A DNA stretch of 64,000 bases from Gnetum montanum (GCA_015680685.1 MNCI01006000.1:199287-263286); one strand, 5' to 3'; positions 35,780 through 47,888 are shown, counted from the stretch's first letter. The notes: generated from the sequence alone by a model not told the origin. A program made the numbers and translations.

Positions 35780-36540
35780 CCCTTTGATTGAAGATGTTAT
35801 AGAAAATAATTCATTTATGGGAAATTTCAATATTAATAAAGATCCTTTAAGGAAAATTCTCTTTAGAATTGGGACTAGATGTCTCTGTAATGATAAATGG
35901 ATTCACATCTTAATAGATGAGGGTGAACAACATAATGTTATTTATTCTAAGAATGTTGATAGCATTGTATTGAAAATATTTCCTTATCCTAATCCCTATA
36001 GAATGTATTAGCTCTCTAAAGATCATTTTCAAGAGGTAAAGGAATAATGCATTTTATCTTTTAAGATTGGTTCTTTTAAAGATTAATTATAATGTAACAT
36101 TCTTCCCATAGATAGTATTGATATCATACTTAGTAGAACTTGGAATTATGATAACAATTCTACATATGATGGAGGAAAGAACATTTGGTTAGTCACTACA
36201 AAAGATGGAATATACTAATTGATTACTATGATATTGTAGAAATATAGAGAAAATGTTTCTATTAATGCTTCTTTGATTTTTCTTAATAAGAAGGAATATC
36301 TCAAAGCACATGAATATAATGGACATGGATTGATAATTATGTTTGCTATTGCTTCATGTTAAGAGAAGCCTTAAAATGAAGTTCTATCAACTATGCAATC
36401 TATTACATAATAATTTGCTAATGTCTTAGATCCATTTAGCATCAAATCAATTTTATGCCTAGAAGAACCACCTCAAATGAGAGAGTTACTAGCTAACTCC
36501 ACATCAAAGGGAGGAGCTGCATAAGTTAGTAACTTTCCAA
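35780..36540 (+). pseudogene. Retropepsin of element B
   Basis: Open at 35784-36011: HILIDEGEQHNVI is the active-site region (family LIDSGSSHNVI). It continues beyond a stop as CNILPIDSIDIILSRTW (36095-36140; ILLGRPW in active copies) and TTKDGIY. This is the typical CNVLPMD...LLGRPW arrangement of the chromovirus group. The linker to RT is degraded. Confidence 0.8.
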
Positions 36541-37730
36541 TGGTTTTATCAATGAATCTATTTCTCCATATGTCATTCCATCTATTCTTCCAATGAAATG
36601 AGAATGTGCATTGACTTTAGGACTATTAATAGGATTACTATCAAGTATAGAATTCCTATCCCTAGAATGGATGACATTCTTAATTTTTTAACTAATTTTG
36701 AAATATTTTCAAAGATTTATTTGAAATGTGACTATCATTAAATTATAATTAGATTGGGAGATGAATAGAAAATGACATTCAAAACACCTGATGATTTGTA
36801 TGAATGATAGTTATTCCTGTTGGGCTAACCAATGCTTTATTCACATTCATGAGGCTTATGAATAATGTTTTAAGAGATCTTATTGCAGATGTTTTATTAT
36901 TTTCTTTGATAATATTTTTGTTTGCATCTCTAATAAGGAAGAGCATGCATAACACTTAAGAATAGTTTTCTCAAAGTTACATGAAATTCAATTATTAATT
37001 AATGTAAAGAAGTCTTATTTTAAGAATAAGAAAATTTTTTGCTTAGGTCATATTATCTTCAAGAATCAAGTTAAGATAGAGCCAAGCAAGACTATGAAAA
37101 TCAAGGAGTGACCATCACCTAGAGATGTGGGAGAGACAAGGATATTTATTAGGAATTTCAATTCCATTACCTAGCCTATTCTATCTTGTTTGAAGAAAAA
37201 TTTAACTTATATATGAAATGAGGCAAAAGATCATTCTTTTTAAGCATTGATGGAGAATATTTATAGATCTCTAGTTTTAAAAATCTTATACTTCTTCAAA
37301 ATTTTTAAAGTTGAAGTAGATGAAATTGGATTTTCTAAGGGAGGTATGCTATCTAAAGAGGATAAGCTTATTGCATTCTTTTCTTAAAATTTGAATAAAT
37401 CTAGACAAAAGCATATTGTATATGAAAAGGAATTATATGCTATAATTTAAGCCATCAAGAATTGGAGATATTACTTACTAGGATCTAAATTTCTTATATT
37501 AACTAATCATAGAGCACTTCACTTTTTGAATTCTCAAAAGAAATTGAATGTTAAACATATGAAATTGATCAAGCAATTGCAATACTATCATTTTGTTTTA
37601 AAACATTTAAGTAACAAGTCAAATATTGTTTTCAATGCTTTGTATAGAACTCATGTAACTTATTCTTGTATTAATAACAAAGTTTTTTATTTCTTTATTC
37701 AGTTATATCCTAATGATACTAATTCTTGCA
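36541..37730 (+). pseudogene. Reverse transcriptase and RNase H of element B
   Basis: MRMCIDFRTINRITIKYRIP (36597-36656), MDDILNFLTNFEIFSKIYLK, and a catalytic box that reads FFDN where active copies have FDD (about 36896-36915). RNase H follows: DEIGFSKGGML (37318-37350), AFFS...NLNKSRQKHIVYEKEL, AIKNWRYYLLGSKFLILTNH and LNVKHMKLIKQLQYYHFVLK (open 37526-37936). The Asp-to-Asn change and many stops make it dead. Confidence 0.85.
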
Positions 37731-38945
37731 ATAACTGGAAAGAATTGAAGTCTCCATTATTAGCAAGGATGGCATATCATATTAAGAATGTTATTCCTTT
37801 TATAGATGGAAAAATTTATGTTTGGAAATATGATTTTAGATTCAATATTTTCAAAAAAAAAAAACATCATAGTGATATGGTTGGATATATGGACAACACC
37901 AAGACATTGGAATTGGTGGGTAAGAATTACTTCTAGTCAACTGTATACAAGGATGTTGTTAAATTTATGAAAGAATCTTATATATTCCAAAAGATCAAAG
38001 ATGATAAAGGTGTTGATAGTTTTTATTTATCATTTTCAATTCCAAATGCTTCATAGAAACATTTTTATTTTTTGAACTTTATTTGTAGCATTTCAAAGAT
38101 AAAATATGGTCATGATTCTATCCTTGTCATGATAGATATATTTACAAAGATGGCTCACTTTGTTCCATGTACAAGGAGTAGTGATGCTTCTCATTTTCTC
38201 ACTTATTCTTTCATTATGTTATAAAGTTACATGACATTTCATTAAATATTATAAGTGATAAAAATGTCAAGTTTACTAGTCATTTTTGGAGATCTATTTG
38301 GAGATTTTCAAAAGTAAAATTATCATTTTTCATAGCCTATCATCTTGAAACTAATTGGCAAATTGAAGTAGTAAATGAATCATTACGATAAATATTGAGA
38401 TGCTTGTGCAAGAATTAGGCATCAAGATGAAAGAATATGCTAGTTCATGCTAAATGTTTATATAATAATGATTTCCAACCTAGTATTGGTAAAAGTTATT
38501 CTGTTGAAAATTGATTTCTCACTAAAGATACTAGATGAATTGATGAAATTTAATGATTATGACTCTTTGAGTTTTAATTTTGTTGAGCAAATGAAGCACT
38601 TGCATCAACAAGTCAAGTCTACTTTCAAGAAGAAGATAAAGGATGTAGATTCTAATGTTAATTACAACAATATGATAATCAAATTTTATATTGATGATTA
38701 TATTTGAGTCTATTTAAGCAAGGAAAGATAGAGGAATTTACATATCTATAAGCTCAAGTCAAGAAAAATTGGCCATTTAGAATTATAATTAACATCAATC
38801 AAAATGCCTATGAGATTGATATACCTAATGATTTACCTTTTTTTTTTCTTTTCAAAATGCCAAATTTGAGTTCTTATAATGACAATGTTCTTACATCAAA
38901 CTTATTGCATAGTCTTGAAGTTCTCAAGGATGGAATTGAAGATTA
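37731..38945 (+). pseudogene. Integrase of element B
   Basis: The HHCC-type start is about 37840-38000. Core: FLNFICSISKIKYGHD (first Asp position reads Asn), ISDKNVKFTSHFWRS (Asp kept), AYHLETNWQIEVVNESL (Glu kept). 38447-38707 carries the segment before the C-terminal domain (FVEQMKHLHQQVKS). Frame breaks are frequent. Confidence 0.8.
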
Positions 38946-39150
38946 AACTCCATTAAAGACATCAAGCAAGCTAATTGTGTTACAAGCAAGAAAAACTAGA
39001 AGCATAAAAGGTAAGACGATGCATGAGTACTTGATTCATTGGAATGTTAAAGGACTTAAGAATGTCATTTGCGTTCATGATAATGATTTGGATTTATGGG
39101 GTTTTATTTTATCACATGTGCAACATTCAAATGAAACAAGTCTCTTTTAA
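38946..39150 (+). pseudogene. Chromodomain of element B pol
   Basis: ARKTRSIKGKTMHEYLIHWN followed by VKGLKNVICVHDNDL fits the chromodomain pattern (EYLVKWK, a Gly/Pro loop, then ATWE plus an acidic Leu). The ATWE core is lost. It places element B among chromoviruses, whose chromodomain is known to steer integration to modified chromatin. Confidence 0.65.
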
Positions 39151-39224
39151 GAATAAGGAAGATGATGAGAACATAAACCTACTCTTGGAGATAATTCTCA
39201 TTCTTATTATGTTTAAAGAGTAGC

Positions 39225-39728
39225 AAGACATATGTGTTTGTAAACTTAAGGATTTTTTGTATTATTTACATAGTTGTTCTAGTTTAGGTAGGTAGCTACA
39301 AGATCATTGCAAGTTGCAATTAGTTGTAGTATGGCCTTGTAGATAGCTATGAGTTATAGTCTACAAAAATTCATTCAATTTTTATATTTTATGTATTTTC
39401 TAAGTTAATGTGATGATTTGCAAGTAATTATGAGTCAATATTAGCTATAGTCTCAAAATTTCTAGTCGCAAAAGGTTCACAATCAACAAAGAAATAGTGG
39501 CTAGAATATTTAGGTATTTGTTAATATGGTAGGATGTGAGTTACAACTTGGTCATAGGATGGCTTATACAAGGGAGCTACAAGACATACTTACTTTCAAT
39601 CTCATTTAAATTTTTTTTTCTTGAAAATGCATGATTTTCAAGGAAGATCAAGGAACATCTCAAAAATATAAAAAACCCAAGGTAACTCAAGAGAAGGTCT
39701 TCTACTATCATTCTAAGACTATTGCATT

Positions 39729-39773
<45 letters not shown>

Positions 39774-40070
39774 ACACACACACACACACATAAATATCTT
39801 CTTCAGCATTGTGAGTGATTGATCATTCATTGAATGTCCAAATTATATTATGAGATGGTATGATAGTTTGATTGATTAATTATCTATTCTTGGAAATGTG
39901 TTTGCTTCTTTTGTGAATTGTATTCCATTTTCTTTAAGTAATAATAAAGTATTTCTTTTTCTTTTCTTATTCAAATTGATATTTTTTGGGACCTTTGCAA
40001 CTTGCGAGAGCTTGGATTGTGAAATCCAAGGGAACCCCTCATCATTTTTTTATCAATTTAAGATAAAGTA
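39225..40070 (+). repeat. 3' LTR of element B
   Basis: Longer partner of 33565-34229, starting near TGTGTTTGTAAAC after a weak purine stretch and ending near CCCCTCATCA. It contains the microsatellite listed separately. The open frame at 39631-39822 runs through that microsatellite and is not a gene. Confidence 0.65.
39733..39790. repeat. Compound microsatellite (GA)n(CA)n
   Basis: An uninterrupted run of GA (39733-39770) passes into CA (39771-39790). In the sister LTR at 33950-33970 only GAAAAAGAGAGAGAGA is present, so the expansion happened after insertion. Confidence 0.95.
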
Positions 40071-40094
40071 ACTAAGTAAGTGATGATCCTAAGA

Positions 40095-40637
40095 CTAATT
40101 TTTCTATCTTTTACATGACTAAACAAATTAGTTCATCTGCATGGATAATTAATAGTATATGTAGTAATCATATGACTCCCCAAAAATATTATTTTAATTA
40201 GTTTAAGAAAGAAAAGAATCCTAGGTTAATTAAAGTAGGTGATGGGCATATGTAACAATTAAACATATTAATAAGTATTAAGTTATCCTTGATAATAAAA
40301 ATCTCATCTAATTCCATGATGTATTCTATGTTTCTCAGTTATCTAATTCTCTCCTTTTAGTTGATCAAATGTCAAAAAGTTATAACAATGTTATCTTTGA
40401 TAACAAGGAATGCATCATCTCAAATAGTCATGCTCAAGTAGCCAAGGTTTCCATGTTGGAAAGTTAAATTTAATATTTTGGAGCAATGCACTTCACTCAT
40501 ATAAACTTAATTCAATAGTCTTCTAAGCATGACATGCTAAGATTATGGCATGGGAAGCTTATTCATGTCTCTTACTCCAATCCCATCAAGCTTTTGAATA
40601 ATCAAGTAGCCATAGGAGTGAAATTACAAGAAGCACT
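40095..40637 (+). pseudogene. Ty1/copia protease to GAG-pre-integrase fragment
   Basis: SAWIINSICSNHMTPQKYYF (40135-40195) equals the copia WIIDSGASNHMT protease start; VGDGHM (40230-40247) and a VLYVP-like stretch follow. HDMLRLWHGKLIHVSYSNPI (40528-40587) is the LWHRRLGH GAG-pre-integrase motif. It is cut at 40638 by the end of the Tekay-like LTR and at its left by element B. The orientation is opposite to the copia gag at 57642-60096. Confidence 0.8.
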
Positions 40638-42067
40638 TATAACACTCTCCTTCCTAGCCTTAATTTAGAGGGAATTACATTGGGCATAGAATCCCTAATG
40701 AACGATTGTTCATGGAAAGAAAAACTAAAAATAAAAATTAATTCAAACATCCAAGAACATACATCCACACCAATCCAAATATCAAAAAAATCTATCCTAG
40801 CCAAAGTGCCTACTTTACCCATCATCCTACAAATAAGAGGCTAGCATGCATCACACTTAGTTTCAAATGTGTTTAATGTGGTAAATTTTATTATGTTTAC
40901 TTGTTAAATTTTCCAAATTCCAAACCAAAAAGTCAAACTATGATATGCATGGATTTTATTATTAGTTTCAAACCAAACTATTAGTGCTAGAAGCAGCATC
41001 TAGAACTCACCTCTAATGTTCTAGAGAGATCAATCAAAAGGATTAATGAGCTATGGATAATTCTCTAACATAAGAAGGGATCTACTATGAAAGCCACACT
41101 GATGCATCCTAATGAGGATCAAATATTAAACATCTTTAGGAAACCCATCTTCAACCAATCACATAACTTGATGCTAGCTCCCCACAACCTATAGCCATAC
41201 AAGCATCAAACTAAGAAAAATTAAATGTTAATGATAGAGGTACACAAAAAACTTTCAACAAGTCCAACAACCCAAAAGATCTCACAATTAACTCTAAACC
41301 AAAATTAATAACCTAATAAGGTCCAAGTCTAATAAACTAATTTGAATGAAGTCAAAGATGTCAAAATGAGACAAATAGAGTTTCCATGATAAGAAGAAAT
41401 AAAAAATGATGATTATGAAATACCATGACCTTACCACAACCTGACCATGACTCATGGTATCCTCAAAATATCTACTAATAAAAACTATGTTAAAAACCCT
41501 TGATCATAACTTGACCATGACCTATGGTTAATGACCATAATCTAAACATGACTCATTATCAATACTAGTAGTCATACCATGACCTATGGTTAACTCATGA
41601 TTTTATACAAAAATATGCAAAATGTAAGAAATAGCTAAAGGAGACTATCAAACATTGAGTAAATGGAAAAGGACATAGGGACATAGGAAATAAGACCCAA
41701 CAAGCATGAGTAATATAAAAAACAAAAGGAAATTAACCAAGATACAATATTACAATGAGAGGAATCAAGCCTTAGAAAACTAATCAAAAACTTACAAGAC
41801 TTTAAAAAACTAAAAATCTCTCAAAATGATTAAAACTAATAGATGTTATACAAGATGAACATCAAGACATCAAGACATTAATCTAATGAGAAATATCCAT
41901 ATTTAAAAATAGTTGATGAAAAATTCTCATAAAATCCTTGAAAATTCCAAAATTAGTGAATTTTATAAAAATTATAGCAAAATTGAACAGTGAATCAAAG
42001 TACAAGATTGCATAATTCTAATTATGCAGGGAAAAATTCAATTTCCATAAAAATTCACATAGCTCTT
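40638..42067 (-). repeat. Tekay-like 3' LTR of element D, left part
   Basis: Aligns with 56029-57641 almost throughout: TCATGGAAAGAAAAA, the TCTAGAACTCACCTCTAA block, repeated ACCATGACCTATGGTTAA words. Its end TATAACA is TGTGACA in the 5' LTR (two G-to-A changes). It is interrupted at 42067 by insertion of the gag-protease element and resumes at 48899. Confidence 0.8.
42063..42067. other. Target-site duplication CTCTT, left copy
   Basis: Identical to 48894-48898, directly flanking LTR ends at 42068 and 48893. Five bases is the expected size for Ty3/gypsy integration. Confidence 0.85.
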
Positions 42068-42718
42068 TGATGAGTGGCGAGGTACCCCTACACTCAACCA
42101 TACGAATACAAGCGTAGCATGCACGATCCAGTTGAACTCAACAGACTAAGTGCCTACACGCATTATGGAACATTTAAGGTTAATTATTCGTTTTCTTCCT
42201 AGACTTACTTGTATTTTTCACAGTTGTATGGNGTAATTATTCATTTTCTTCCTAGACTTACTTGTATTTGTCACAGTTGTATGATTAAGTAAGTCTGAGG
42301 TATGTGATTTTTATATCTTTTCGNGAGATTTAATCACTAATAAAGCATTTAAATGGTAAAAAATAAATAAAATCCTATTTAGCCTATTCCATGCACTACA
42401 AGGTTTATCCAAGAATTTTGTCTTTATTTCCGTACACAAACATGTGTTCAAGGACAATATTTGCTCGAATAAAGATCTGTTCACTTTGGAGCTCCTACTA
42501 TGGGAACATGGAAATATTCTATCTCTGGAGGGATCAAACTGCTAGAGTTTTGCTATGGTCTAGGCCTAGAATTAGAAATAAGGGAGAGCCATCTCTTATT
42601 TATAGATATGACAGCGCACTACAATATCATGTACATGATATTGCGGGGGATGCAATATCGTAGCGGACGCGATATCATGTATGCGATATCACAGCCCATG
42701 TGATATCGCGTCCCATCA
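42068..42718 (-). repeat. LTR-A copy 3 (3' LTR of the gag-protease element)
   Basis: Runs from TGATGAGTGG to GTCCCATCA. Two single Ns (42232 and 42324) mark bad joins: about 50 bases are repeated on both sides of the first, and about 240 bases present in the partner LTR are missing at the second. The minus-strand polypurine-type ATGGGGGTA (42719-42727) lies just inside. TATAAATAAG is at 42595-42604 (minus). Confidence 0.9.
42621..42709 (-). promoter_or_regulatory. U3 palindrome cluster (six sites), LTR-A copy 3
   Basis: Sites at 42621, 42635, 42652, 42669, 42683 and 42700: ACAATATCAT, ATGATATTGC, GCAATATCGT, GCGATATCAT, GCGATATCAC, GTGATATCGC. Order and spacing match 1356-1447, and the TATA box is 17 bases away. 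Confidence 0.7.
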
Positions 42719-43237
42719 TACCCCCATGACTGAATAAAAACTCATCCTTGAGTTCCTTACAAAATATTGGGATGGTATGGGATTATTGACTCAAAATGGA
42801 ACTAATGGGATGACATGTGAACGGATCATCATTACAAGACAAGACAAAACTGGTGTTCATGACAACAAGAGTGAACACCTTATTACATTGACATCAAGCC
42901 TCATTTGGCAGCTAAGAAAGAGAGAGAGAAAGAAGGTTTGCTGCTGCCAACACCAAGATTACACCTTTTGTTGTCCATCCGTAAGCGCGTCATCGATCTT
43001 GCTCCTTGCATAGCTGCTTTCAGCACTGCTCCATTCCAAGTGTTCCCTCCAGATCCAATCCATTATTGTATGATTGCCATCTACACACACAACATAATTT
43101 TTATATTAGCAAGGGTAAATGAATCATAATCCAATTGATACCTTGCTCCAGTGAAAGGTTCATTGGCTAGGTTGTGGTATGGCTGATGTGGATTTGGAGA
43201 TATAATAATGATGATTACTGAAGGTGTAGGGGTTAGG

Positions 43238-43877
43238 NNNNNNNNNNNNNNNNNNNNNNNNNNNNNNNNNNNNNNNNNNNNNNNNNNNNNNNNNNNNNNN
43301 NNNNNNNNNNNNNNNNNNNNNNNNNNNNNNNNNNNNNNNNNNNNNNNNNNNNNNNNNNNNNNNNNNNNNNNNNNNNNNNNNNNNNNNNNNNNNNNNNNNN
43401 NNNNNNNNNNNNNNNNNNNNNNNNNNNNNNNNNNNNNNNNNNNNNNNNNNNNNNNNNNNNNNNNNNNNNNNNNNNNNNNNNNNNNNNNNNNNNNNNNNNN
43501 NNNNNNNNNNNNNNNNNNNNNNNNNNNNNNNNNNNNNNNNNNNNNNNNNNNNNNNNNNNNNNNNNNNNNNNNNNNNNNNNNNNNNNNNNNNNNNNNNNNN
43601 NNNNNNNNNNNNNNNNNNNNNNNNNNNNNNNNNNNNNNNNNNNNNNNNNNNNNNNNNNNNNNNNNNNNNNNNNNNNNNNNNNNNNNNNNNNNNNNNNNNN
43701 NNNNNNNNNNNNNNNNNNNNNNNNNNNNNNNNNNNNNNNNNNNNNNNNNNNNNNNNNNNNNNNNNNNNNNNNNNNNNNNNNNNNNNNNNNNNNNNNNNNN
43801 NNNNNNNNNNNNNNNNNNNNNNNNNNNNNNNNNNNNNNNNNNNNNNNNNNNNNNNNNNNNNNNNNNNNNNNNNNNNN
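43238..43877. other. Assembly gap (640 N)
   Basis: Unknown sequence inside the gag-protease element. The true gap length may differ, so absence of pol is certain only for the sequenced part. Confidence 1.
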
Positions 43878-44365
43878 TGTGTTTATGCATGAGAACCACA
43901 CCATGCAAAGAATTCGTTATTTTTATTGGCTCAACTTCCTGATGATTGGGTAACGTCGAAACGGTAAGAAAACTCAAGAAGAAAACATCCAAGCACCCAA
44001 GCGAATGGCCAACATAAATGCATCAAGTTCCCTTGAAGTCACACCCTTTTCAATCCTTGAGTCCTTCCTTAGTTTGAGAAATGCTCAGTCACCAATTCGT
44101 TATAGTTCTTATTTAGAAAGGAACTGTACATTTCCAAGCTGAGAGAAACCATAGAAATTTGTGGATGTATGAATGAAGTGAACTCATTGTCTGGTATATC
44201 AAAAGAACCATACCTTAGTATCAACATCATGACTTAAAGGTAAAAATCAAACATTAGCAATCAATATAAAAATAGTCCATACCATCATTATGAACACTTA
44301 TTAGGTGACAAACTTACAAGGTGGATAACACACACACACACAAATGAAAAAGGATAACGATATTG

Positions 44366-44475
44366 TAAAACAAAAACAAGAAAAGTTAAAGAAATTTGTA
44401 AAACAAATACATGTAAAAAAAATGTGTAAAACAAAAATGTGTAAAACAAAAACGTGTAAAAAAATGTGTAAAACA
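44366..44475. repeat. Minisatellite, about 13-15-base units (GTGTAAAACAAAAA)
   Basis: Six to seven units of TGTAAAACAAAAA with small length changes. The minus-strand frame it creates (repeating FYTFLFYTF) is not a protein. Confidence 0.85.
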
Positions 44476-44789
44476 AAAAACTTAAAAGAACTGAGGGCTC
44501 TAAATGGTTAGCATAGGTGGCCATCTCCCCCATGAATGAATGGAAAAGGAGAGATCCAAAATAATGAACACCTATTTAAATTTCTTAAAAGTGCCCAACT
44601 TATTCCCATTGATGTTCCTTGATTAAGGGGTGGAAGTCAGTGACACTCATACTCCAATATGTCTATGCCTTCATTTTTGGCATGAGTTGTTCCCCCAGTT
44701 TGTTCCATGCATGTTGGTTGGTTGCTTCCTTGATCAGCTATCAACCACTGGGTGTTCTCTTGTTTTGTGGTTGCTGCATACAGGCACCT

Positions 44790-45890
44790 TTATCTCAAAG
44801 TTTCTAGGGCACACCGATTGCATGCAAGAGATGTTAAATTTTGCACCACCCATGATTCTTGCGTGTCATCAACCTCTGATTCACTGTATGTGATGCATGG
44901 AACTTTCTTCTTCTCAATCTGTCCATAGATTTTTACCTTAGATATTTCCAAGAAAAGATCATGGATTCCTAGGCATGTGTCTATTGTGCTTAGCCATGCC
45001 CTTCCCATTATAATTGGGAAGTCCCCTTCATTGTTGTTAACTTCTATCACTAGGAAATCGGCTGGGTAGGACCAACCACACACAGTGGTAACAATGTCCT
45101 CCACCAATCCCAAGGGAATGATGATGGACTGGTTAGCCAACTCTAGTTGAATGTTGCTCTTCTTAAGTTGGGGCAGGTTCTAGGATTGATACATTTCTCA
45201 TGATATTAAGTTGACTCTGGAACCTAAGTCAAGAAGAGCCTTATGAAGTTTGTTCCCGGCGACTTGGAGGTAGATTAAGGAACTTCCAGGGTTAGATAGT
45301 TTCTCAGGAAGGTGGCCTACCTTGATCCAGTCAGTTATGGTATGTGTTAACATAACTGTATGCGTTAAGCTCTGTTGTTGGACTGAAGGGTGCTCCGAAG
45401 CCTTATGTGTTGGAGGAGCGTACCTAGACTCAACCGCTTGTGGTTGTGAGAGCTTGTCTAGGCTTTTGGTTCTAAAGAAAGGTCTTCTCTTTTTGCGGTT
45501 GTCAGAACCAGCAGTGGGTTGAATGGTTATGGCTCTCGTAGCATTACATTCTCCCGAAGGAGAAGGAGTCTCCCCTTGTATTGTTGGAGTGGGTGGTATG
45601 GGAACTACCAGAGGAAGATAGGTGGATGGATTAGGAGGATGGTATGGATGTGGAGTGTCTCCCGAAGGAGAAGGAGTCCTTCTAAAGTACACCTGAACTT
45701 GGTAGTGATGTTGGGGAGTTGTGTGACCCATGGATTTGCTTGGAGAAATCAGCTACTGCACATAGTATCCATAAGGATCGAGTTTCTGGTAAGGGTATTG
45801 TTGCTTCGGTGGTGGCATCCCCCATGACTATGGGTATTGCCACTACTAGTGTTGCCCGATAGGTTGTGGTGGAGTTTCACTTGGATAGTA
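44790..45890 (-). pseudogene. Athila-like retropepsin region of the gag-protease element
   Basis: In the same frame as the gag above it. The active site reads HKALLDLGSRVNLIS (45198-45240; family ALLDLGASVNLM). Then LGLVEDIVTTVCGWSYPADF (45060-45120), NEGDFPIIMGRAWLSTIDTC (44955-45015) and a tail end at 44790. Only single stops interrupt it. The upstream 45731-45250 part is a Pro/Thr/Ser-rich linker. No RT follows. Confidence 0.85.
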
Positions 45891-47888
45891 CATTAACGGT
45901 TGGTGGAACTACCTTGGGTTACCTTGGGGATAAGATAACCGATGGGGTGCTTGCCATTGGTTAAGTCTCGGGTTGAGTGCATACACCCCAGAATCTTGTA
46001 GATGTGAGATGATTGGAAAACATCCCTTGGGATGGTCATATTGGTAGATCTCCTTGTCACCGTCATTGTTGGCATCTAAATCCACAACCTCATTGGAGAT
46101 AGTTATTTTCCCCTTACCCTTGTCACATGTAGGGCATGAATCTCTCTGCTTTTTCTTGTCCTTGTCACTACTTCATTCCTCCTTAGACTCCTCTACAATC
46201 TTTAGGACAGTTTCAATTTTACTGTCTAAGGAGCTCCATACTTCATCTACCTTAGCTGATACTTCCATTGTTAGCTTCTGAAGTGGCAAGGTTTTCCTAT
46301 TCACCAACTCTTCAAGTGGTGACTCATCCTCTTCATTGCAAAATCTCACTCCCTTCTTTCAAAGGGAAGAATTACAGTTATATTCTTCTGCTCTTTCTCT
46401 TTTTTGTAGCTCCCCTTCTTCTTTGGCTACTTGTTCCAACAATCGATGAATCTCATGGGATCTAAGTTTTGATAGTCTCCCTTGGGCATAAGTCCCAAGG
46501 GTTCTCCTAGTTTCATACCTTAGCCCATCTACGAGATGGCAAAGTTGATCCCGTTGTGCATAACCATGGCCTAGGCAATGATGTAACAATGAATAGTAGC
46601 AGCCCATGGCAACATCCAAGGATTCATGAGTACCTTACTTCCATCCTTGTATCTTCTTACGCAAGTTAGACACTCTGGAGTACGTTTGATATTTATCGTT
46701 GAAGAGTTCTAACATCGTACTCCACCTCCTAATGGTTTCCGGCTCTAAGGACTGGTACCAACTCTATGCTTCCTTTATGAGTGTCCTATGAAACAACTTT
46801 AGTTTCTGCCACTCATTTTCTATGTTTTGCAAGGCGTAGGCATCGTGGAATTCCTATAAATGATTTTGCAGATCCGCGTTGTATCCCCCTTCGAAGCATG
46901 GGATATTGTTCATATCTAAGCACTTGATCCGGCTATCTTTTTGATGCCTTGTTGGTATTCTCATAGCCTCCGTAATATCTAGCATGCTTCAGGTGGCAAG
47001 TAGGGGTTTGTCATGATCATCTCTTTCATGACGTCTATGATGTCTATGTTGTTCCCTACTTTCCCTTTATTCATGCCTTGATTCTCTTGACTACCCTCAT
47101 CCTTTCTCTTGACTCTCTCATCGAGGTCTCTCATTTCGCTTACTCTTATCCTCACCATTATGCTCTCGATGACTATGCCCTGATGTGGAAGGAGAGGATG
47201 AATGATGTGATGAAGGGGAAGAAGAAGGAAAACCATCTCCATGATGATGTTTCTTACCTTCTCTTCGATGGCTTCTACCCTGATCGTGATGACGATCTGA
47301 CTGCCCATCCTTGTCATGTGTGTTTGTTCCCTCAGTGAATAGTTGGTGTTCACGGGGATCAAAACCAAGGTTGTGTATCATGGAGCGTAGGTTCTAATAC
47401 CCCACCTCCTCACTATTGTTAGGAGGGGAAACATCTTTCGATAGAGAACCTGTTATAACTGGTTCACCAACTCCAATCTCGCTTAGGACATGTGGGACCC
47501 ATTTTCCCTTCAACAATGTATGATGGCTCTCCTACCTTGAGTCCCTTAGACATTGTGCTTCTGTGGGATGATAATCCCTTGTGTCAAAATCTGCCGCAAC
47601 GTATTCAACGTATAATTTCATCATGCCTATTTGTGCCAGCGCACGAAGGAGCATGTTGGGGACTGCACGATCTACAGGTAACACTATGTTACCTTGCAAG
47701 TCTCTCCAGCACATCTATTCATCCTGATGAAGGATAAAAGTAAAATTGGGTATGTACTCATCGGGATGAGTATATACCACTTGGTATTGTTGAGGAATTG
47801 ACGGATTTTGGTTATGTGTTTTAGACTGCTGACTGTTTCGTCTATGATTCCTAGGTGGTGAATTGCTTTTGTTTGAAGAAGAAGACAT
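45891..47888 (-). pseudogene. Athila-like gag of the gag-protease element
   Basis: ATG at 47888 (MSSSSNKSNSPP), about 125 bases from the primer site. Frames at 47714-47532, 47381-47118, 46619-46359 and the protease at 45731 are all in one register, so the polyprotein of some 1,030 codons was broken only by stops. 46619-46420 shows the capsid C-terminal motif (HGYAQRDQL, ETRRTLGTYAQGRLS) shared with 37-282. The 47381-47118 region is His/Arg/Asp/Ser-rich and disordered. Confidence 0.85.

Larger units (their letters stand above)
42719..44789 (-). other. 3' untranslated part of the gag-protease element, with gap
   Basis: Between the protease and the 3' LTR. It holds a short frame continuing the protease (to about 44620), a minisatellite and a 640-base run of N at 43238-43877. 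No RT, RNase H or integrase motif is visible on either side of the gap. Open frames spanning the Ns are artefacts. Confidence 0.6.

Noticed and set aside
39631-39822. 63-codon frame with RERERE and THTHTH runs
   Set aside because: Direct translation of the GA/CA microsatellite inside an LTR.
43081-43992. Long open frames of 223-303 codons on both strands
   Set aside because: They run through the N gap 43238-43877; the open length is an artefact of unknown bases.
44288-44533. 81-codon minus frame rich in FYTFLFYTF
   Set aside because: Translation of the GTGTAAAACAAAAA minisatellite.
47078-47338. 86-codon plus frame opposite gag (also 45322-45827)
   Set aside because: Shadows of the minus-strand gag-protease frame, which has family motifs and a single register.
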